A stretch of DNA of 64,000 nucleotides from Flavobacterium branchiarum (GTDB taxonomy: Bacteria > Bacteroidota > Bacteroidia > Flavobacteriales > Flavobacteriaceae), in NCBI RefSeq assembly GCF_030409845.1, contig NZ_JAUFQQ010000005.1, positions 2,046,001-2,110,000 on the forward strand, given 5' to 3'. The position numbers and the translations under genes were made by a program. How positions within the stretch are numbered: position 1 is the stretch's first letter; each line of letters begins with the position of its first letter. The notes under the pieces are model-generated. The model had not been told where the DNA came from. It ran no database searches and saw only the letters and a list, made by a program, of their open reading frames with translations. This document shows positions 50,544 to 59,805 of this stretch, one piece after another.

Positions 50544-50969
50544 TTATTTTTTGTTTTTTGTATCGAATGCTAAGGCGTACATTTTAATGTTTTTTATCAT
50601 CGAGACTAAGCCGTTTGCACGAGTTGCAGATAAATGTTCTTTCAAGCCAATTTCATCAATAAAATCTACATCCGCTTTTAAGATATCTTCTGCTTTTTGA
50701 TTAGAGAAAGCTCTAATTAAGATTGCAATGATTCCTTTGGTTAAAATAGCATCGCTATCGGCTGTAAAAACAATCTTGTCACCATTCTGTTCTCCTTGAA
50801 GCCATACTTTAGACTGACAACCTTTAATCAAGTTCTCTTCAGTTTTGTATTCTTCTTTTATTAATGGTAGATTTTTTCCTAGTTCGATTATATACTCGTA
50901 ACGTTGCATCCAGTCATCGAACATTGAGAATTCTTCGACTATTTCGTTTTGTATTTCTTTTATTGTCAT
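50544..50969 (-). CDS. sufE: SufE sulfur-acceptor protein
   Basis: A 141-residue SufE. It shows FDDWMQRYEYIIELGKNLPL and the sulfur-accepting cysteine loop LIKGCQSKVWLQGEQNGDKI (Cys at about residue 51). SufE takes persulfide sulfur from SufS and passes it to the SufBCD scaffold. The gene lies 3 bp after a small lipoprotein gene that separates it from sufS, all on the same strand. Confidence 0.94.
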   Translation of the reverse strand: MTIKEIQNEIVEEFSMFDDWMQRYEYIIELGKNLPLIKEEYKTEENLIKGCQSKVWLQGEQNGDKIVFTADSDAILTKGIIAILIRAFSNQKAEDILKADVDFIDEIGLKEHLSATRANGLVSMIKNIKMYALAFDTKNKK

Positions 50970-50972
50970 GTT

Positions 50973-51398
50973 TTATTCTTGAGTAAAAGCAACTAATAAA
51001 GTCACTAGTTTTTCTATTTCTGCTGGAGGAAAACCATCGTCAAAACCATTGGTTTCGTATTTTTTTCCATTTTTTATTATTCTTAAATTCGCAACGGCAG
51101 CTCCGTCATAAAAGCGCTTTTCGGTTGGTGCTTTAAGTTGCGGAATGCTTTCTAAATTTATTTTTTTTAATTCAGAGACGATTCTTGCCCAATGTGCTCC
51201 ACTGATTTTGTTTGTAACAGCTTCCTCACCTCTGGCTTTGGTAATCGATACCATCTGATTTTTAACTACTACCTTTTGGTAATAACCACGAGAAACAGCA
51301 GAATATACTATCTCTACAGTGTTCATGTCTACATTTTTCTGGCTTGCACAACTGCTTCCAATAAAAAGTGTCAGAAATAATAATGATAGTATTTTCAT
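50973..51398 (-). CDS. Small lipoprotein between sufS and sufE
   Basis: A 141-residue lipoprotein: signal peptide with lipobox FIGSSC (Cys at residue 17), then a beta-rich domain (VEIVYSAVSRGYYQKVVVKN, then KISGAHWARIVSELKKINLE and KKYETNGFDDGFPPAEIEKL). The family is unknown to me. Its gene is packed between sufS (13 bp) and sufE (3 bp), so it is co-transcribed with Fe-S assembly genes, although a membrane lipoprotein has no obvious role there. Confidence 0.78.
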   Translation of the reverse strand: MKILSLLFLTLFIGSSCASQKNVDMNTVEIVYSAVSRGYYQKVVVKNQMVSITKARGEEAVTNKISGAHWARIVSELKKINLESIPQLKAPTEKRFYDGAAVANLRIIKNGKKYETNGFDDGFPPAEIEKLVTLLVAFTQE

Positions 51399-51411
51399 AG
51401 TTTTGGTTAGA

Positions 51412-52626
51412 TTAAGATAACATTGTTTTGGCTTTTTTAACTGCTTCGACCATTAAATCAATTTCTTCTTTTGTATTGTAAAAAGAAAAAGAAGCTCTTA
51501 CAGTTCCAGGGATTCCAAAATAATTCATTATTGGTTGTGTACAATGGTGACCAGTACGTACTGCAATTCCTAATTTATCAATTATTGAACCAATGTCAAA
51601 AGGATGAATTCCATTGATATTAAATGATATAACTGAAGCTTTTTCTTTACCAGTTCCGTAGATTTTTAAACCTTCAATTTCAAGTAATTGTTTAGTAGCA
51701 TGTGCTAGTAATTCTTTTTCTTGTTGTTGAATGTTCTCAAAACCTATACTATTCATGTAGTCTACCGCAGTTCCTAGCACAATTCCCCCCGCTATATTTG
51801 GAGTTCCTGCTTCAAACTTGTGTGGTAAATCAGCATAAGTGGTTTTTTCGAAAGTAACTTCTTTTATCATTTCACCACCACCTTGATAAGGAGGTAATTT
51901 GTTTAACCAGCTTTCTTTTCCGTATAAAATACCTGTTCCTGTTGGTCCACACATTTTGTGGCCTGAAAAAGCATAAAAGTCACAATCTAAATCCAATACG
52001 TCTGGTTTTAAATGTGGTACGGCTTGTGCGCCGTCAATTAAAACGGCTGCGCCTACAGCATGCGCTTTCTCAATCATATGTTTTATAGGATTGATGGTTC
52101 CCAATGCATTAGAAATATGATTTACAGTAACGATTTTTGTTTTTTCTGATAACAACGATTCGTATTCGCTTATGATAAGCTCTCCGTCTTGATTCATAGG
52201 AATCACTTTCAGAATAGCGCCTGTTTTCTCACATAACATTTGCCAAGGCACAATATTACTATGATGCTCTAATGCTGAAACGATTACTTCGTCTCCTGGT
52301 TTTAATATAGCAGCAAAACCGTTTGCAACTAAATTGATTCCGTGCGTTGTACCTGAAGTAAATAATACTTCGTGTAAATGTTTGGCATTTATATGATGTT
52401 GGATTTTTACTCTTGAAATTTCGTAAGCATCTGTTGCTAACTGGCTTAAAGTGTGTACTCCTCGGTGTATGTTTGCATTAATTTCTTGGTAATATTTTGA
52501 AATAGCATCAATCACAACTTGTGGTTTTTGTGATGTAGCTCCATTGTCAAAATATACCAAAGGTTTCCCATTTACTTTTTCTGAAAGTATCGGAAACTCT
52601 GCTCTTATTTTATGAATATCTAGCAT
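51412..52626 (-). CDS. sufS: Cysteine desulfurase SufS
   Basis: A 404-residue PLP-dependent class V aminotransferase of the SufS (group II) type. The PLP lysine is in FSGHKMCGPTG, and the catalytic Cys lies in VRTGHHCTQPIM near residue 360. The N-terminus IRAEFPILSEKVNGKPLVYF and HRGVHTLSQLATDAYE are typical. It removes sulfur from cysteine for Fe-S assembly with SufE. A TACTTTTG -7 box lies about 30 nt upstream on the minus strand, so sufS-lipoprotein-sufE-MIP18-DUF2480 is probably its own operon, separate from sufABCD. Confidence 0.95.
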   Translation of the reverse strand: MLDIHKIRAEFPILSEKVNGKPLVYFDNGATSQKPQVVIDAISKYYQEINANIHRGVHTLSQLATDAYEISRVKIQHHINAKHLHEVLFTSGTTHGINLVANGFAAILKPGDEVIVSALEHHSNIVPWQMLCEKTGAILKVIPMNQDGELIISEYESLLSEKTKIVTVNHISNALGTINPIKHMIEKAHAVGAAVLIDGAQAVPHLKPDVLDLDCDFYAFSGHKMCGPTGTGILYGKESWLNKLPPYQGGGEMIKEVTFEKTTYADLPHKFEAGTPNIAGGIVLGTAVDYMNSIGFENIQQQEKELLAHATKQLLEIEGLKIYGTGKEKASVISFNINGIHPFDIGSIIDKLGIAVRTGHHCTQPIMNYFGIPGTVRASFSFYNTKEEIDLMVEAVKKAKTMLS

Positions 52627-52651
52627 ATCTTATTTAGAAAAATTCTACGTA

Positions 52652-52659
52652 CAAAAGTA
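52652..52659 (-). promoter_or_regulatory. -7 box of the sufS operon
   Basis: TACTTTTG on the minus strand matches TAnnTTTG, about 26 nt upstream of the sufS start. A clear -33 TTG was not found at ideal spacing. Confidence 0.45.
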
Positions 52660-52846
52660 CTAAAACTAAATTGGTTTATCCAGTAATTGATAAATTTCCT
52701 TTTTCCTTTTAGATAATCCTATAAAAAACTATATTGTTTTGCATATTTGATATTTTTATGCTTCTTGTCTTTGATTTTGAGTGTTTTAAAAGTTAATTTG
52801 TGAAAAAATTATGGTTATATTGCAGTGTATATAAATCGGTACTAAT

Positions 52847-54190
52847 ATGAAAAAAATCTTAAAATTACTTGTTCTTCTTCTGGTTGTCATAATTATTTAT
52901 TTCAGATTTACTACTTATCCCAAACTTGATTTAATTTCTGGCTTCACCTCAAAAAGTATTGCTTCGTGTCATTTTATAGATAATCGGACTCTGGAATCAA
53001 TAGAACAAGGAGATAATGATATTCCTTTGCTTAACTTGGCAACTAGTAAGATTAATGAAGAAGGGAAATTTGCAATATCTAATGTTTATGGGTTAAAAGA
53101 ACGTAAAGCAATTTATAGAGAGGGGATTGGCGCTACTTTAATTAATGATAATTTCGATACATCTAAACCGTACTTGGTTCCCAAAAGAACAAAATTGGTT
53201 AACGATTTGCCTTTTCCTTATGGAGATAAAGAACCTAAAGATACTGTGTTCGCTACTGTTGATTATGCCAAATTAGAAAAAGCGGTTGTAAATGCATTTG
53301 ATGTGGCGGGTGAAAAAAATAAAAGAACAAGATCTGTTTTAGTATTGTATAAAGACAAACTGATAGCTGAAAAATATGATACAGGATTTTCTAAAAACAG
53401 CAAGTTACTCGGATGGTCTATGACCAAAAGTATAACAGGAACAATGTTTGGTGTGCTTCAAAAACAAAAGAAATTTGATATTTATAAACCTGCTCCAATT
53501 GCTGAATGGCAAAATGATGAACGCAAAATAATAACTACTAACGATTTGCTTCATATGAATTCTGGTTTAGAATGGGTAGAGAATTACAATACGATTTGTG
53601 ATGCAACCATTATGCTTTTCGAATCAGAAGATATGGCAAAAGTACAACTAGAAAAGCCGGCTTTGTTTAAACCTGATACACATTGGAATTACTCTTCGGG
53701 CACAAGTAATTTGTTGTCCGCTATTTTGAGAAAGCAATTTAAGACACATCAGGAATATCTTGATTTTTGGTATGCTGCTTTGATAGATAAAATCGGAATG
53801 AATTCTACTGTTATTGAAACTGATATGGTTGGGAATTATGTGGGGTCTTCTTATGCTTGGGCTACTACTAGAGATTGGTCTAAATTCGGTTTGTTGTATT
53901 TGCATAAAGGTAACTGGCAAGGAGAGCAAATTCTTGATGAAAGTTGGGTGAAATATGTATCTACTCCAACCAATACTTCAAAAGGGGATTATGGTGCTCA
54001 ATTTTGGCTTAATGCAGGCGGTAAGTACAAAGACGCTCCTAAGGATATGTTTTATTGTAGCGGATTTCAAGGACAAAAAGTGTTTATTATTCCGTCTCTA
54101 GATTTAGTGATAGTAAGAATGGGTTTAACGGATGATCTTGATTTTAATTTTAATACTTTTTTGAAGGAGATAGTTTCTTCTATTAAGTAG
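52847..54190 (+). CDS. Serine hydrolase, beta-lactamase class C-like, membrane-anchored
   Basis: A 447-residue protein. A N-terminal TM anchor (KILKLLVLLLVVIIIYFRF) is followed by a linker and a class C beta-lactamase/DD-peptidase fold (about 145-445). The SxxK motif is S191-M-T-K194 in GWSMTKSITG, the Tyr motif is YSS in HWNYSSGTSN, and the third motif region reads YCSGFQGQKVF. Such proteins are peptidases or esterases, seldom true beta-lactamases. The gene runs opposite to the suf genes and sits between sufD and sufS, so it interrupts the suf cluster. Confidence 0.88.
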   Translation: MKKILKLLVLLLVVIIIYFRFTTYPKLDLISGFTSKSIASCHFIDNRTLESIEQGDNDIPLLNLATSKINEEGKFAISNVYGLKERKAIYREGIGATLINDNFDTSKPYLVPKRTKLVNDLPFPYGDKEPKDTVFATVDYAKLEKAVVNAFDVAGEKNKRTRSVLVLYKDKLIAEKYDTGFSKNSKLLGWSMTKSITGTMFGVLQKQKKFDIYKPAPIAEWQNDERKIITTNDLLHMNSGLEWVENYNTICDATIMLFESEDMAKVQLEKPALFKPDTHWNYSSGTSNLLSAILRKQFKTHQEYLDFWYAALIDKIGMNSTVIETDMVGNYVGSSYAWATTRDWSKFGLLYLHKGNWQGEQILDESWVKYVSTPTNTSKGDYGAQFWLNAGGKYKDAPKDMFYCSGFQGQKVFIIPSLDLVIVRMGLTDDLDFNFNTFLKEIVSSIK

Positions 54191-54434
54191 ATAATTTAAT
54201 CGAAAAGTTCATTTAACTCATTGACGATGTTGGTTTTTTATGGAAAATTACCGCAAAGTTCACAAAGTCCAGTTGATTTGTTGTTGTAGTTAAGTTTTAT
54301 GAAAAATTTAATCGCAAAGTTCGCTAAGTAGGGCTGAGTCATTATTATAGATAAGTTTTATGTGAAATTACCGCAAAGTTCGCAAAGTGAAGAAATCGCA
54401 AAGTGCGCTAAGTCCAGTTGACTTATTGTTGTAG
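54191..54434. repeat. Degenerate CGCAAAGTTCGC-type repeats
   Basis: Several copies of ACCGCAAAGTTCRCAAAGT or TCGCAAAGTTCGCTAAGT are interleaved with the spacer GTTGTAGTTAAGTTTTATGA. The cores (CGCAAAG/CTTTGCG) also form the hairpins in the adjacent 159-bp units. No coding potential. Confidence 0.8.
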
Positions 54435-54834
54435 TTAAGTTTTTTATAAAAAAAAGTCCGCAAAGCATATAAACTTTGCGGACTTTGCGAAAACCCTCGC
54501 GAACTTTGCGGTCAAATTTTCACAAGACTTTCGGTTAAATTTTTCATAAATCAATTCCCCTTTTCACGCCTAATTTACTAGCTCATTGTAGGGTTAAGTT
54601 TTTTATAAAAAAAAGACCGCAAAGCATATAAACTTTGCGGACTTTGCGAAAACCCTCACGAACTTTGCGGTTAAATTTTCACAAGACTTTCGGTTAAATT
54701 TTTCATAAATCAATTCTCCTTTTCACGCCTAATTTACTAGCTCATTGTAGGGTTAAGTTTTTTATAAAAAAAAGACCGCAAAGCATATAAACTTTGCGGT
54801 CTTTGCGTAACCCTCGCGAACTTTGCGATTATGT
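54435..54834. repeat. 159-bp tandem repeat derived from the sufD 3' end
   Basis: Two full 159-bp units start at 54435 and 54594; a third, diverged one starts at 54753 and runs into sufD. Each has a strong hairpin (CCGCAAAG...CTTTGCGG plus further CTTTGCG copies) with a flanking T/A-run, then AAATCAATTC-CCTTTTCACG and CCTAATTTACTAGC. On the minus strand the latter reads as the sufD tail (VKRGIDL-stop in units 1 and 2, VKMGFDL-stop in the true gene). The hairpins would act as stacked terminators for sufD and the serine hydrolase. Confidence 0.92.
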
Positions 54835-54835
54835 A

Positions 54836-56152
54836 TTATAAATCAAAACCCATTTTCACGCCTAATTTGCTAGCGATAATTGTGGTGATTCGTTTTTTTA
54901 ATTCTGGTATTTTGATGCTTTCGATAACGGCATTTGAGAATGCATACATTAGTAAAGCTTTTGCTTCTTTTTGAGGAATTCCACGTGATTGCATGTAGAA
55001 CATAGCTGTTTCATCTAGTTGTCCAATTGTACAACCGTGAGAACATTTAACATCATCTGCAAAAATCTCTAGTTGTGGTTTAGCATTTATACTTGCTTTA
55101 TCACTTAATAAGATATTGTTACTTTTTTGGAATGCATTTGTTTTTTGAGCTATTTTTTCAACCAATACTTTTCCATTAAAAACTCCTACCGAACGGTCTG
55201 TGAAGATTCCTTTGTAATCTTGGAAGCTTTCGCAATTTGGAGTAGAATGTTTAACTAATGTATAGTGATCTACGTGTTGTTTCTCACCTATAATAGTTAT
55301 TCCGTTTAATGTACTTGTTAGTCTTTCACCAAAGTGATAAAAATTCAAGTTGTTACGAGTTAAATTTCCACCAAATGAAAACGTGTGAACCGATGCATGA
55401 CTTTCTTGTTGTTGTGAAACGTAAGTATTGTCAATTAAATTAGCTTCGCTATTGTCATTTTGGATTTTGTAATAATCGATAATGGCACGTTTTTGAGCAA
55501 AAATCTCGGTAACTGAATTAGTTAAAACAGGATTTTCGTTTAAGCTCTGGTGACGCTCAATAATTTGTACGTGAGAATTCTCTCCTACAATTACTAAGTT
55601 TCTTGGTTGAACCATTAGTGCTGTTTCAGTTCCTGTTGAGAAATACATAATCTCGATAGGTTTATCAGCAACTTTCTTTTTTGGAATATTGATATACGCT
55701 CCTTCAATAGCAAATGCTGTATTTAGAGAAGTTAAACTATCTTCTGTATTAGCAATTTGATTGAAGTATTTATCAATTATCATTTTATACTTAGGTTTGG
55801 TCAATGCCGAAGACATTAAGCAAACGTCGATTCCATCATGAGTTGTAGAAGATAAATGCGAACTAAAAACACCATCAATAAATACTACTTTATAGGTGTC
55901 TATTTCATGTATAAAATATTTTTTTACATGATTAAATTCGATTGCATTTTCTTGTTTTGGAAATACGGAAAAGTCATTTTTTAAGATGGCATTTAACGAT
56001 GTATATTTCCAAGCTTCTTCTTTTTTGGTTGGAAAACCTTTATTCTCGAAGTTTTTTATCGCTTGTGTTCTGATTTCGTGAAGGTCTGTATGGACATCTA
56101 CACGTTCTTCAAAAGCCATAAAAGACGATACTAATTTTTCTTTTAAATCCAT
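54836..56152 (-). CDS. sufD: SufD, FeS assembly scaffold subunit
   Basis: A 438-residue SufD. The N-terminus includes GFPTKKEEAWKYTSLNAIL, the core beta-helix contains INIPKKKVADKPIEIMYFST and NLNFYHFGERLTSTLNGITI, and the C-terminal helices hold the conserved VKCSHGCTIGQLDETAMFYM and RGIPQKEAKALLMYAFSNAV. SufD pairs with SufB and SufC (SufBC2D) to build Fe-S clusters. Its 3' end has been copied into the downstream tandem repeat. A broken gene separates it from sufC. Confidence 0.95.
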   Translation of the reverse strand: MDLKEKLVSSFMAFEERVDVHTDLHEIRTQAIKNFENKGFPTKKEEAWKYTSLNAILKNDFSVFPKQENAIEFNHVKKYFIHEIDTYKVVFIDGVFSSHLSSTTHDGIDVCLMSSALTKPKYKMIIDKYFNQIANTEDSLTSLNTAFAIEGAYINIPKKKVADKPIEIMYFSTGTETALMVQPRNLVIVGENSHVQIIERHQSLNENPVLTNSVTEIFAQKRAIIDYYKIQNDNSEANLIDNTYVSQQQESHASVHTFSFGGNLTRNNLNFYHFGERLTSTLNGITIIGEKQHVDHYTLVKHSTPNCESFQDYKGIFTDRSVGVFNGKVLVEKIAQKTNAFQKSNNILLSDKASINAKPQLEIFADDVKCSHGCTIGQLDETAMFYMQSRGIPQKEAKALLMYAFSNAVIESIKIPELKKRITTIIASKLGVKMGFDL

Positions 56153-56225
56153 TTTTAATTTTTAGTCTTAAAGTCGCATGTCTTAAAGTCTTAATGTCAA
56201 GTGCCCTTATGGTAATTTTTGACTT

Positions 56226-56600
56226 TTAAACTCTACGGCTAGATTCTAAGTATTTAATGAAACCACTTAATAATTTCGATATTTCGGTTACCGACTCTAA
56301 TAAAGTTTCAAATTCTTTTTTTTAATGTATTCTAAATCAAAAGCTAAATATAATTGAGAACGAACTTCTCCTGCTGAAGCTTTTGCTACGTATAAGAAAT
56401 AGACAAACTCTTTGTCTGTATTTCTTTCAAAACCTTATGCTATATTTGATGATATAGAGATTGTTGCTCGTCTAATTTGTCTAACAAAATCAAAGTCTTT
56501 CTTGAAGTTAGAGTTTTCGGTAATTTGGTAAATTCTTTTGTTGAGGATTCTTGATTTTTGCCAAGAATTAATTTCTTCGAAAGAGTTAAATTTACTCATA
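56226..56600 (-). pseudogene. Broken four-helix-bundle (S23/IVP-type) protein gene
   Basis: The frame begins MSKFNSFEEINSWQKSRILN and carries RRATISISSNIA-stop-GFERNT. Intact family members have NIAEGFER at this place, so a GAA-to-TAA change made the stop. It continues [20 protein letters not shown] to LEYIKK, where a length change in a run of As shifts the frame to [20 protein letters not shown] and LESSRRV-stop. About 125 codons in total, normal for the family. These genes move about and often lie in rRNA spacers or between operon genes. It now interrupts the sufC-sufD spacing as a remnant. Confidence 0.9.
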
Positions 56601-56641
56601 ATCTTCTTTTGACTTTATGACTTTCGACTTTAAAAACTAAT

Positions 56642-57388
56642 TTAGTTCTCCGCTTTAATCCAGTCGTATCCTTTTTCTTCAAGCTCGTAAGCAAGTTCTT
56701 TTCCTCCCGATTTTACAATTTTACCATTGTAAAGAACGTGAACAAAATCAGGAACGATATAATCTAATAAACGTTGGTAGTGTGTGATAACTATAATTGC
56801 ATTTTTGTCGCTTTTTAGTTTGTTTACACCGTTAGCAACAATTCTTAATGCATCGATATCAAGACCTGAGTCAGTTTCGTCAAGGATTGCTAATTTTGGC
56901 TCCAACATAGCCATTTGAAAAATTTCATTACGTTTTTTCTCTCCACCTGAGAATCCTTCGTTAAGAGAACGTGATAAAAATTTACGATCGATTTCTAATA
57001 ATTCTGATTTCTCACGAATTACTTTTAGCATTTCGTTAGCCGGCATTTCTTCTTGACCGTTTGCTTTACGAGTTTCGTTGATTGCAGTTCTCATAAAGTT
57101 AGTTACGCTAACTCCTGGGATTTCTACTGGATATTGAAATGAAAGAAAAACACCTTTGTGTGCTCTTTCTTCTGGTGCTAAATCAGCTAAATCTTCTCCG
57201 TCAAGGAAAACGTCACCTTGTGTTACTTCATAGTTTTCGTTTCCAGCAATTACTGCTGAAAGAGTACTTTTTCCAGAACCATTTGGTCCCATGATGGCAT
57301 GTACTTCGCCAGCTTTAACTTCTATGTTTATTCCTTTAAGGATTTCTTTGTCACCAATTGAGGCGTGAAGGTTTTTTATACTTAACAT
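56642..57388 (-). CDS. sufC: SufC, FeS assembly ATPase
   Basis: A 248-residue ABC-type ATPase: Walker A GPNGSGKST (35-43), Q-loop FSFQYP-like segment in GVFLSFQYPVEIPGVSVTNF, signature GFSGGEKKRNEI, Walker B LAILDETDSGLD and switch ITHYQRLL. It drives conformational change in the SufBC2D scaffold. Full length and intact. It is followed downstream by the broken four-helix gene and then sufD. Confidence 0.97.
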   Translation of the reverse strand: MLSIKNLHASIGDKEILKGINIEVKAGEVHAIMGPNGSGKSTLSAVIAGNENYEVTQGDVFLDGEDLADLAPEERAHKGVFLSFQYPVEIPGVSVTNFMRTAINETRKANGQEEMPANEMLKVIREKSELLEIDRKFLSRSLNEGFSGGEKKRNEIFQMAMLEPKLAILDETDSGLDIDALRIVANGVNKLKSDKNAIIVITHYQRLLDYIVPDFVHVLYNGKIVKSGGKELAYELEEKGYDWIKAEN

Positions 57389-57559
57389 ATTATTTTTGTT
57401 TAAAATTTAAAGTTCCAAGTTCTTTGTTTTATTAAGAATGGCTACTTTAAAATTTTTCTTGTTTAAACTATTTATTTTCAATTTAGGTTATAGTGAACAG
57501 TTTCTATTATGAAGTAAAAAGTATGTTTTGTAGACTTTAAACCTGAAACTTTAAACGTT

Positions 57560-59008
57560 TTAACCCACAGAACCTTCCAAAGAAATTTCTAATAATTTTT
57601 GTGCTTCTACAGCAAATTCCATCGGCAATTTATTTAAAACATCTTTACTAAATCCGTTTACGATTAATGCAATTGCTTTTTCAGTTGGAATTCCACGTTG
57701 GTTACAGTAAAATACTTGGTCTTCACCAATTTTACTTGTTGTAGCTTCGTGTTCTATTTTTGCAGAAGGGTTTTTGCTTTCGATATAAGGGAAAGTATGT
57801 GCGCCACAATTGTTCCCCATTAAAAGGGAATCACATTGCGAAAAGTTTCTTGCATTATCTGCACGAGCACTTATTTGTACTAATCCACGGTAGCTATTTT
57901 GTGATTTTCCAGCCGAAATACCTTTAGATATGATAGTTGATTTAGTGTTTTTTCCTAAATGAATCATTTTAGTTCCAGTATCTGCTTGTTGGAAGTTATT
58001 GGTAACAGCAATTGAATAAAATTCACCTACTGAATTGTCTCCTTTTAATACACAAGAAGGGTATTTCCAAGTTACAGCAGAACCAGTTTCTACTTGAGTC
58101 CATGAAATTTTTGCGTTAGTTTCGCATAAACCTCTTTTGGTCACGAAATTAAAAACTCCACCTTTTCCTTCTTTGTTACCTGGGTACCAATTTTGAACTG
58201 TTGAGTATTTAATCTCTGCATCGTCAAGAGCAATTAGCTCTACAACAGCAGCGTGTAATTGGTTTTCATCACGACTTGGTGCAGTACATCCTTCTAAGTA
58301 AGATACATAACTTCCTTCGTCAGCAATAACTAATGTTCTTTCGAATTGACCAGTTCCTGCTTGATTGATTCGGAAATAAGTAGAAAGTTCCATTGGACAA
58401 CGAACTCCTTTTGGAATATAACAGAATGATCCATCAGAGAAAACTGCAGAATTTAATGCTGCGTAAAAATTATCTTTTTGTGGTACAACTGTTCCGAGAT
58501 ATTTACGAACTAATTCAGGATGTTCTTTTATTGCTTCAGAAATCGGACAGAAAATAATTCCTTTTTCTCCTAATGTCTTTTTGAAAGTAGTAGCAACAGA
58601 AACAGAGTCAACTACGATATCCATAGCGACATTGTTCATCATTTTTTGTTCGTCGACAGAGATTCCTAACTTTTTGTACATTTCTAGAAGTTCTGGATCG
58701 ACATCGTCTAATGTTTTATTTGGATCTACTTGTTTTGGAGCAGAGTAGTAAGAGATAGCCTGAAAATCGGGTTTTTGATAATGTACATTTGCCCATTCTG
58801 GTTCAATCATTTCTTGCCATGCACGAAAAGCCTCAATACGCCAGTCGGTCATCCATTGTGGTTCTTCTTTTTTTAGAGAAATGGCACGAACAATATCTTC
58901 GTTTAGCCCAATAGGAAACGTTTCCGATTCTATATCTGTATAAAATCCGTATTCGTATTCTTTAGTTTCGAGTTCGATTTTTAAATCGTCTTCAGTGTAT
59001 TTACTCAT
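57560..59008 (-). CDS. sufB: SufB, FeS assembly scaffold
   Basis: A 482-residue SufB. Conserved segments are [60 protein letters not shown] (scaffold Cys in EGCTAP) and the C-terminal [20 protein letters not shown]. SufB is the site of cluster assembly with SufD. It lies 171 bp upstream of sufC and 190 bp downstream of the A-type carrier gene; the spacings are larger than in compact suf operons. Confidence 0.97.
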   Translation of the reverse strand: MSKYTEDDLKIELETKEYEYGFYTDIESETFPIGLNEDIVRAISLKKEEPQWMTDWRIEAFRAWQEMIEPEWANVHYQKPDFQAISYYSAPKQVDPNKTLDDVDPELLEMYKKLGISVDEQKMMNNVAMDIVVDSVSVATTFKKTLGEKGIIFCPISEAIKEHPELVRKYLGTVVPQKDNFYAALNSAVFSDGSFCYIPKGVRCPMELSTYFRINQAGTGQFERTLVIADEGSYVSYLEGCTAPSRDENQLHAAVVELIALDDAEIKYSTVQNWYPGNKEGKGGVFNFVTKRGLCETNAKISWTQVETGSAVTWKYPSCVLKGDNSVGEFYSIAVTNNFQQADTGTKMIHLGKNTKSTIISKGISAGKSQNSYRGLVQISARADNARNFSQCDSLLMGNNCGAHTFPYIESKNPSAKIEHEATTSKIGEDQVFYCNQRGIPTEKAIALIVNGFSKDVLNKLPMEFAVEAQKLLEISLEGSVG

Positions 59009-59198
59009 TGTATAAATTTAAAGATTGAAAAACTCAAATTTTGAATAATGCTTTTGAAATTTTTTAATCATTTATTTGATTCGAATTTTCGAATTTAATC
59101 CTTCTATAAAGTGTTTCAGTTTTTTAAAGAATTCGTTTTAGATTATTTGTCGATTTTGTAAACCTTAAATAATTTAATTTTAAAATTCTTTAACTGAT

Positions 59199-59528
59199 TT
59201 ATAGAGAAAAAGATTCACCACAACCACAAGTTCTACTCGCGTTTGGATTATTAAATACAAAACCTTTTCCGTTTAATCCACCTGAAAACTCTAATATTGT
59301 TCCAGCTAAATATAGAAATGATTTTTTTTCGACAGCAATAGTTATGTCGTTATCTATGAATATTTTATCGTCGTCCCCTTTGGTTTTGTCAAATTTTAAG
59401 TCGTATGATAAACCGGAGCACCCACCACTTTTCACGCCTACTCTTACGTAGTCATGTGCGGCATCAAAACCATCGTCTTTCATTAAGTCGATAATTTTCT
59501 TTTTGGCAGAATCAGAAACCTTTATCAT
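59199..59528 (-). CDS. sufA: A-type Fe-S carrier (SufA/IscA/HesB family)
   Basis: A 109-residue HesB-domain protein with the three cluster-binding cysteines: C37 in KSGGCSGL, and C101 and C103 in RTCGCGE. These proteins receive clusters from SufBCD and pass them to targets. It is the first gene of the suf series on the minus strand. A TATCTTTG -7 box lies about 30 nt upstream of the start. Confidence 0.95.
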   Translation of the reverse strand: MIKVSDSAKKKIIDLMKDDGFDAAHDYVRVGVKSGGCSGLSYDLKFDKTKGDDDKIFIDNDITIAVEKKSFLYLAGTILEFSGGLNGKGFVFNNPNASRTCGCGESFSL

Positions 59529-59558
59529 TGTTATATAGATTATTGTCTAAATTGTTCG

Positions 59559-59566
59559 CAAAGATA
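59559..59566 (-). promoter_or_regulatory. -7 box of the suf operon
   Basis: TATCTTTG on the minus strand fits TAnnTTTG, 30 nt before the sufA start. No -33 TTG was found at normal spacing. I saw no IscR- or Fur-like palindrome here. Confidence 0.45.
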
Positions 59567-59805
59567 ATATATAAAAACCTTTTTCCATAGCGGTTCACAT
59601 TATTATAACAAATGTTAAAATAGATAATACTTATTTAGGATAGTGAATTTGTAAGACATTGTTTCAGGCTAAGAAATAGATTTTCTAATTTTTAAGTTAA
59701 AAACACTAGTTAGTATTGTTTATTTATTAAGTAAAAACACGTATTTATACGTAGTAATTAATGATTGGAGTAGGATACTTTTGCAAAAAAAAACACGGTG
59801 TAAGC

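Noticed and set aside
52847..54190. Antibiotic-resistance beta-lactamase
   Set aside because: It has an SxxK/YSS serine hydrolase fold with a membrane anchor and an atypical third motif. This group is mostly peptidases or esterases, and nothing indicates beta-lactam hydrolysis.
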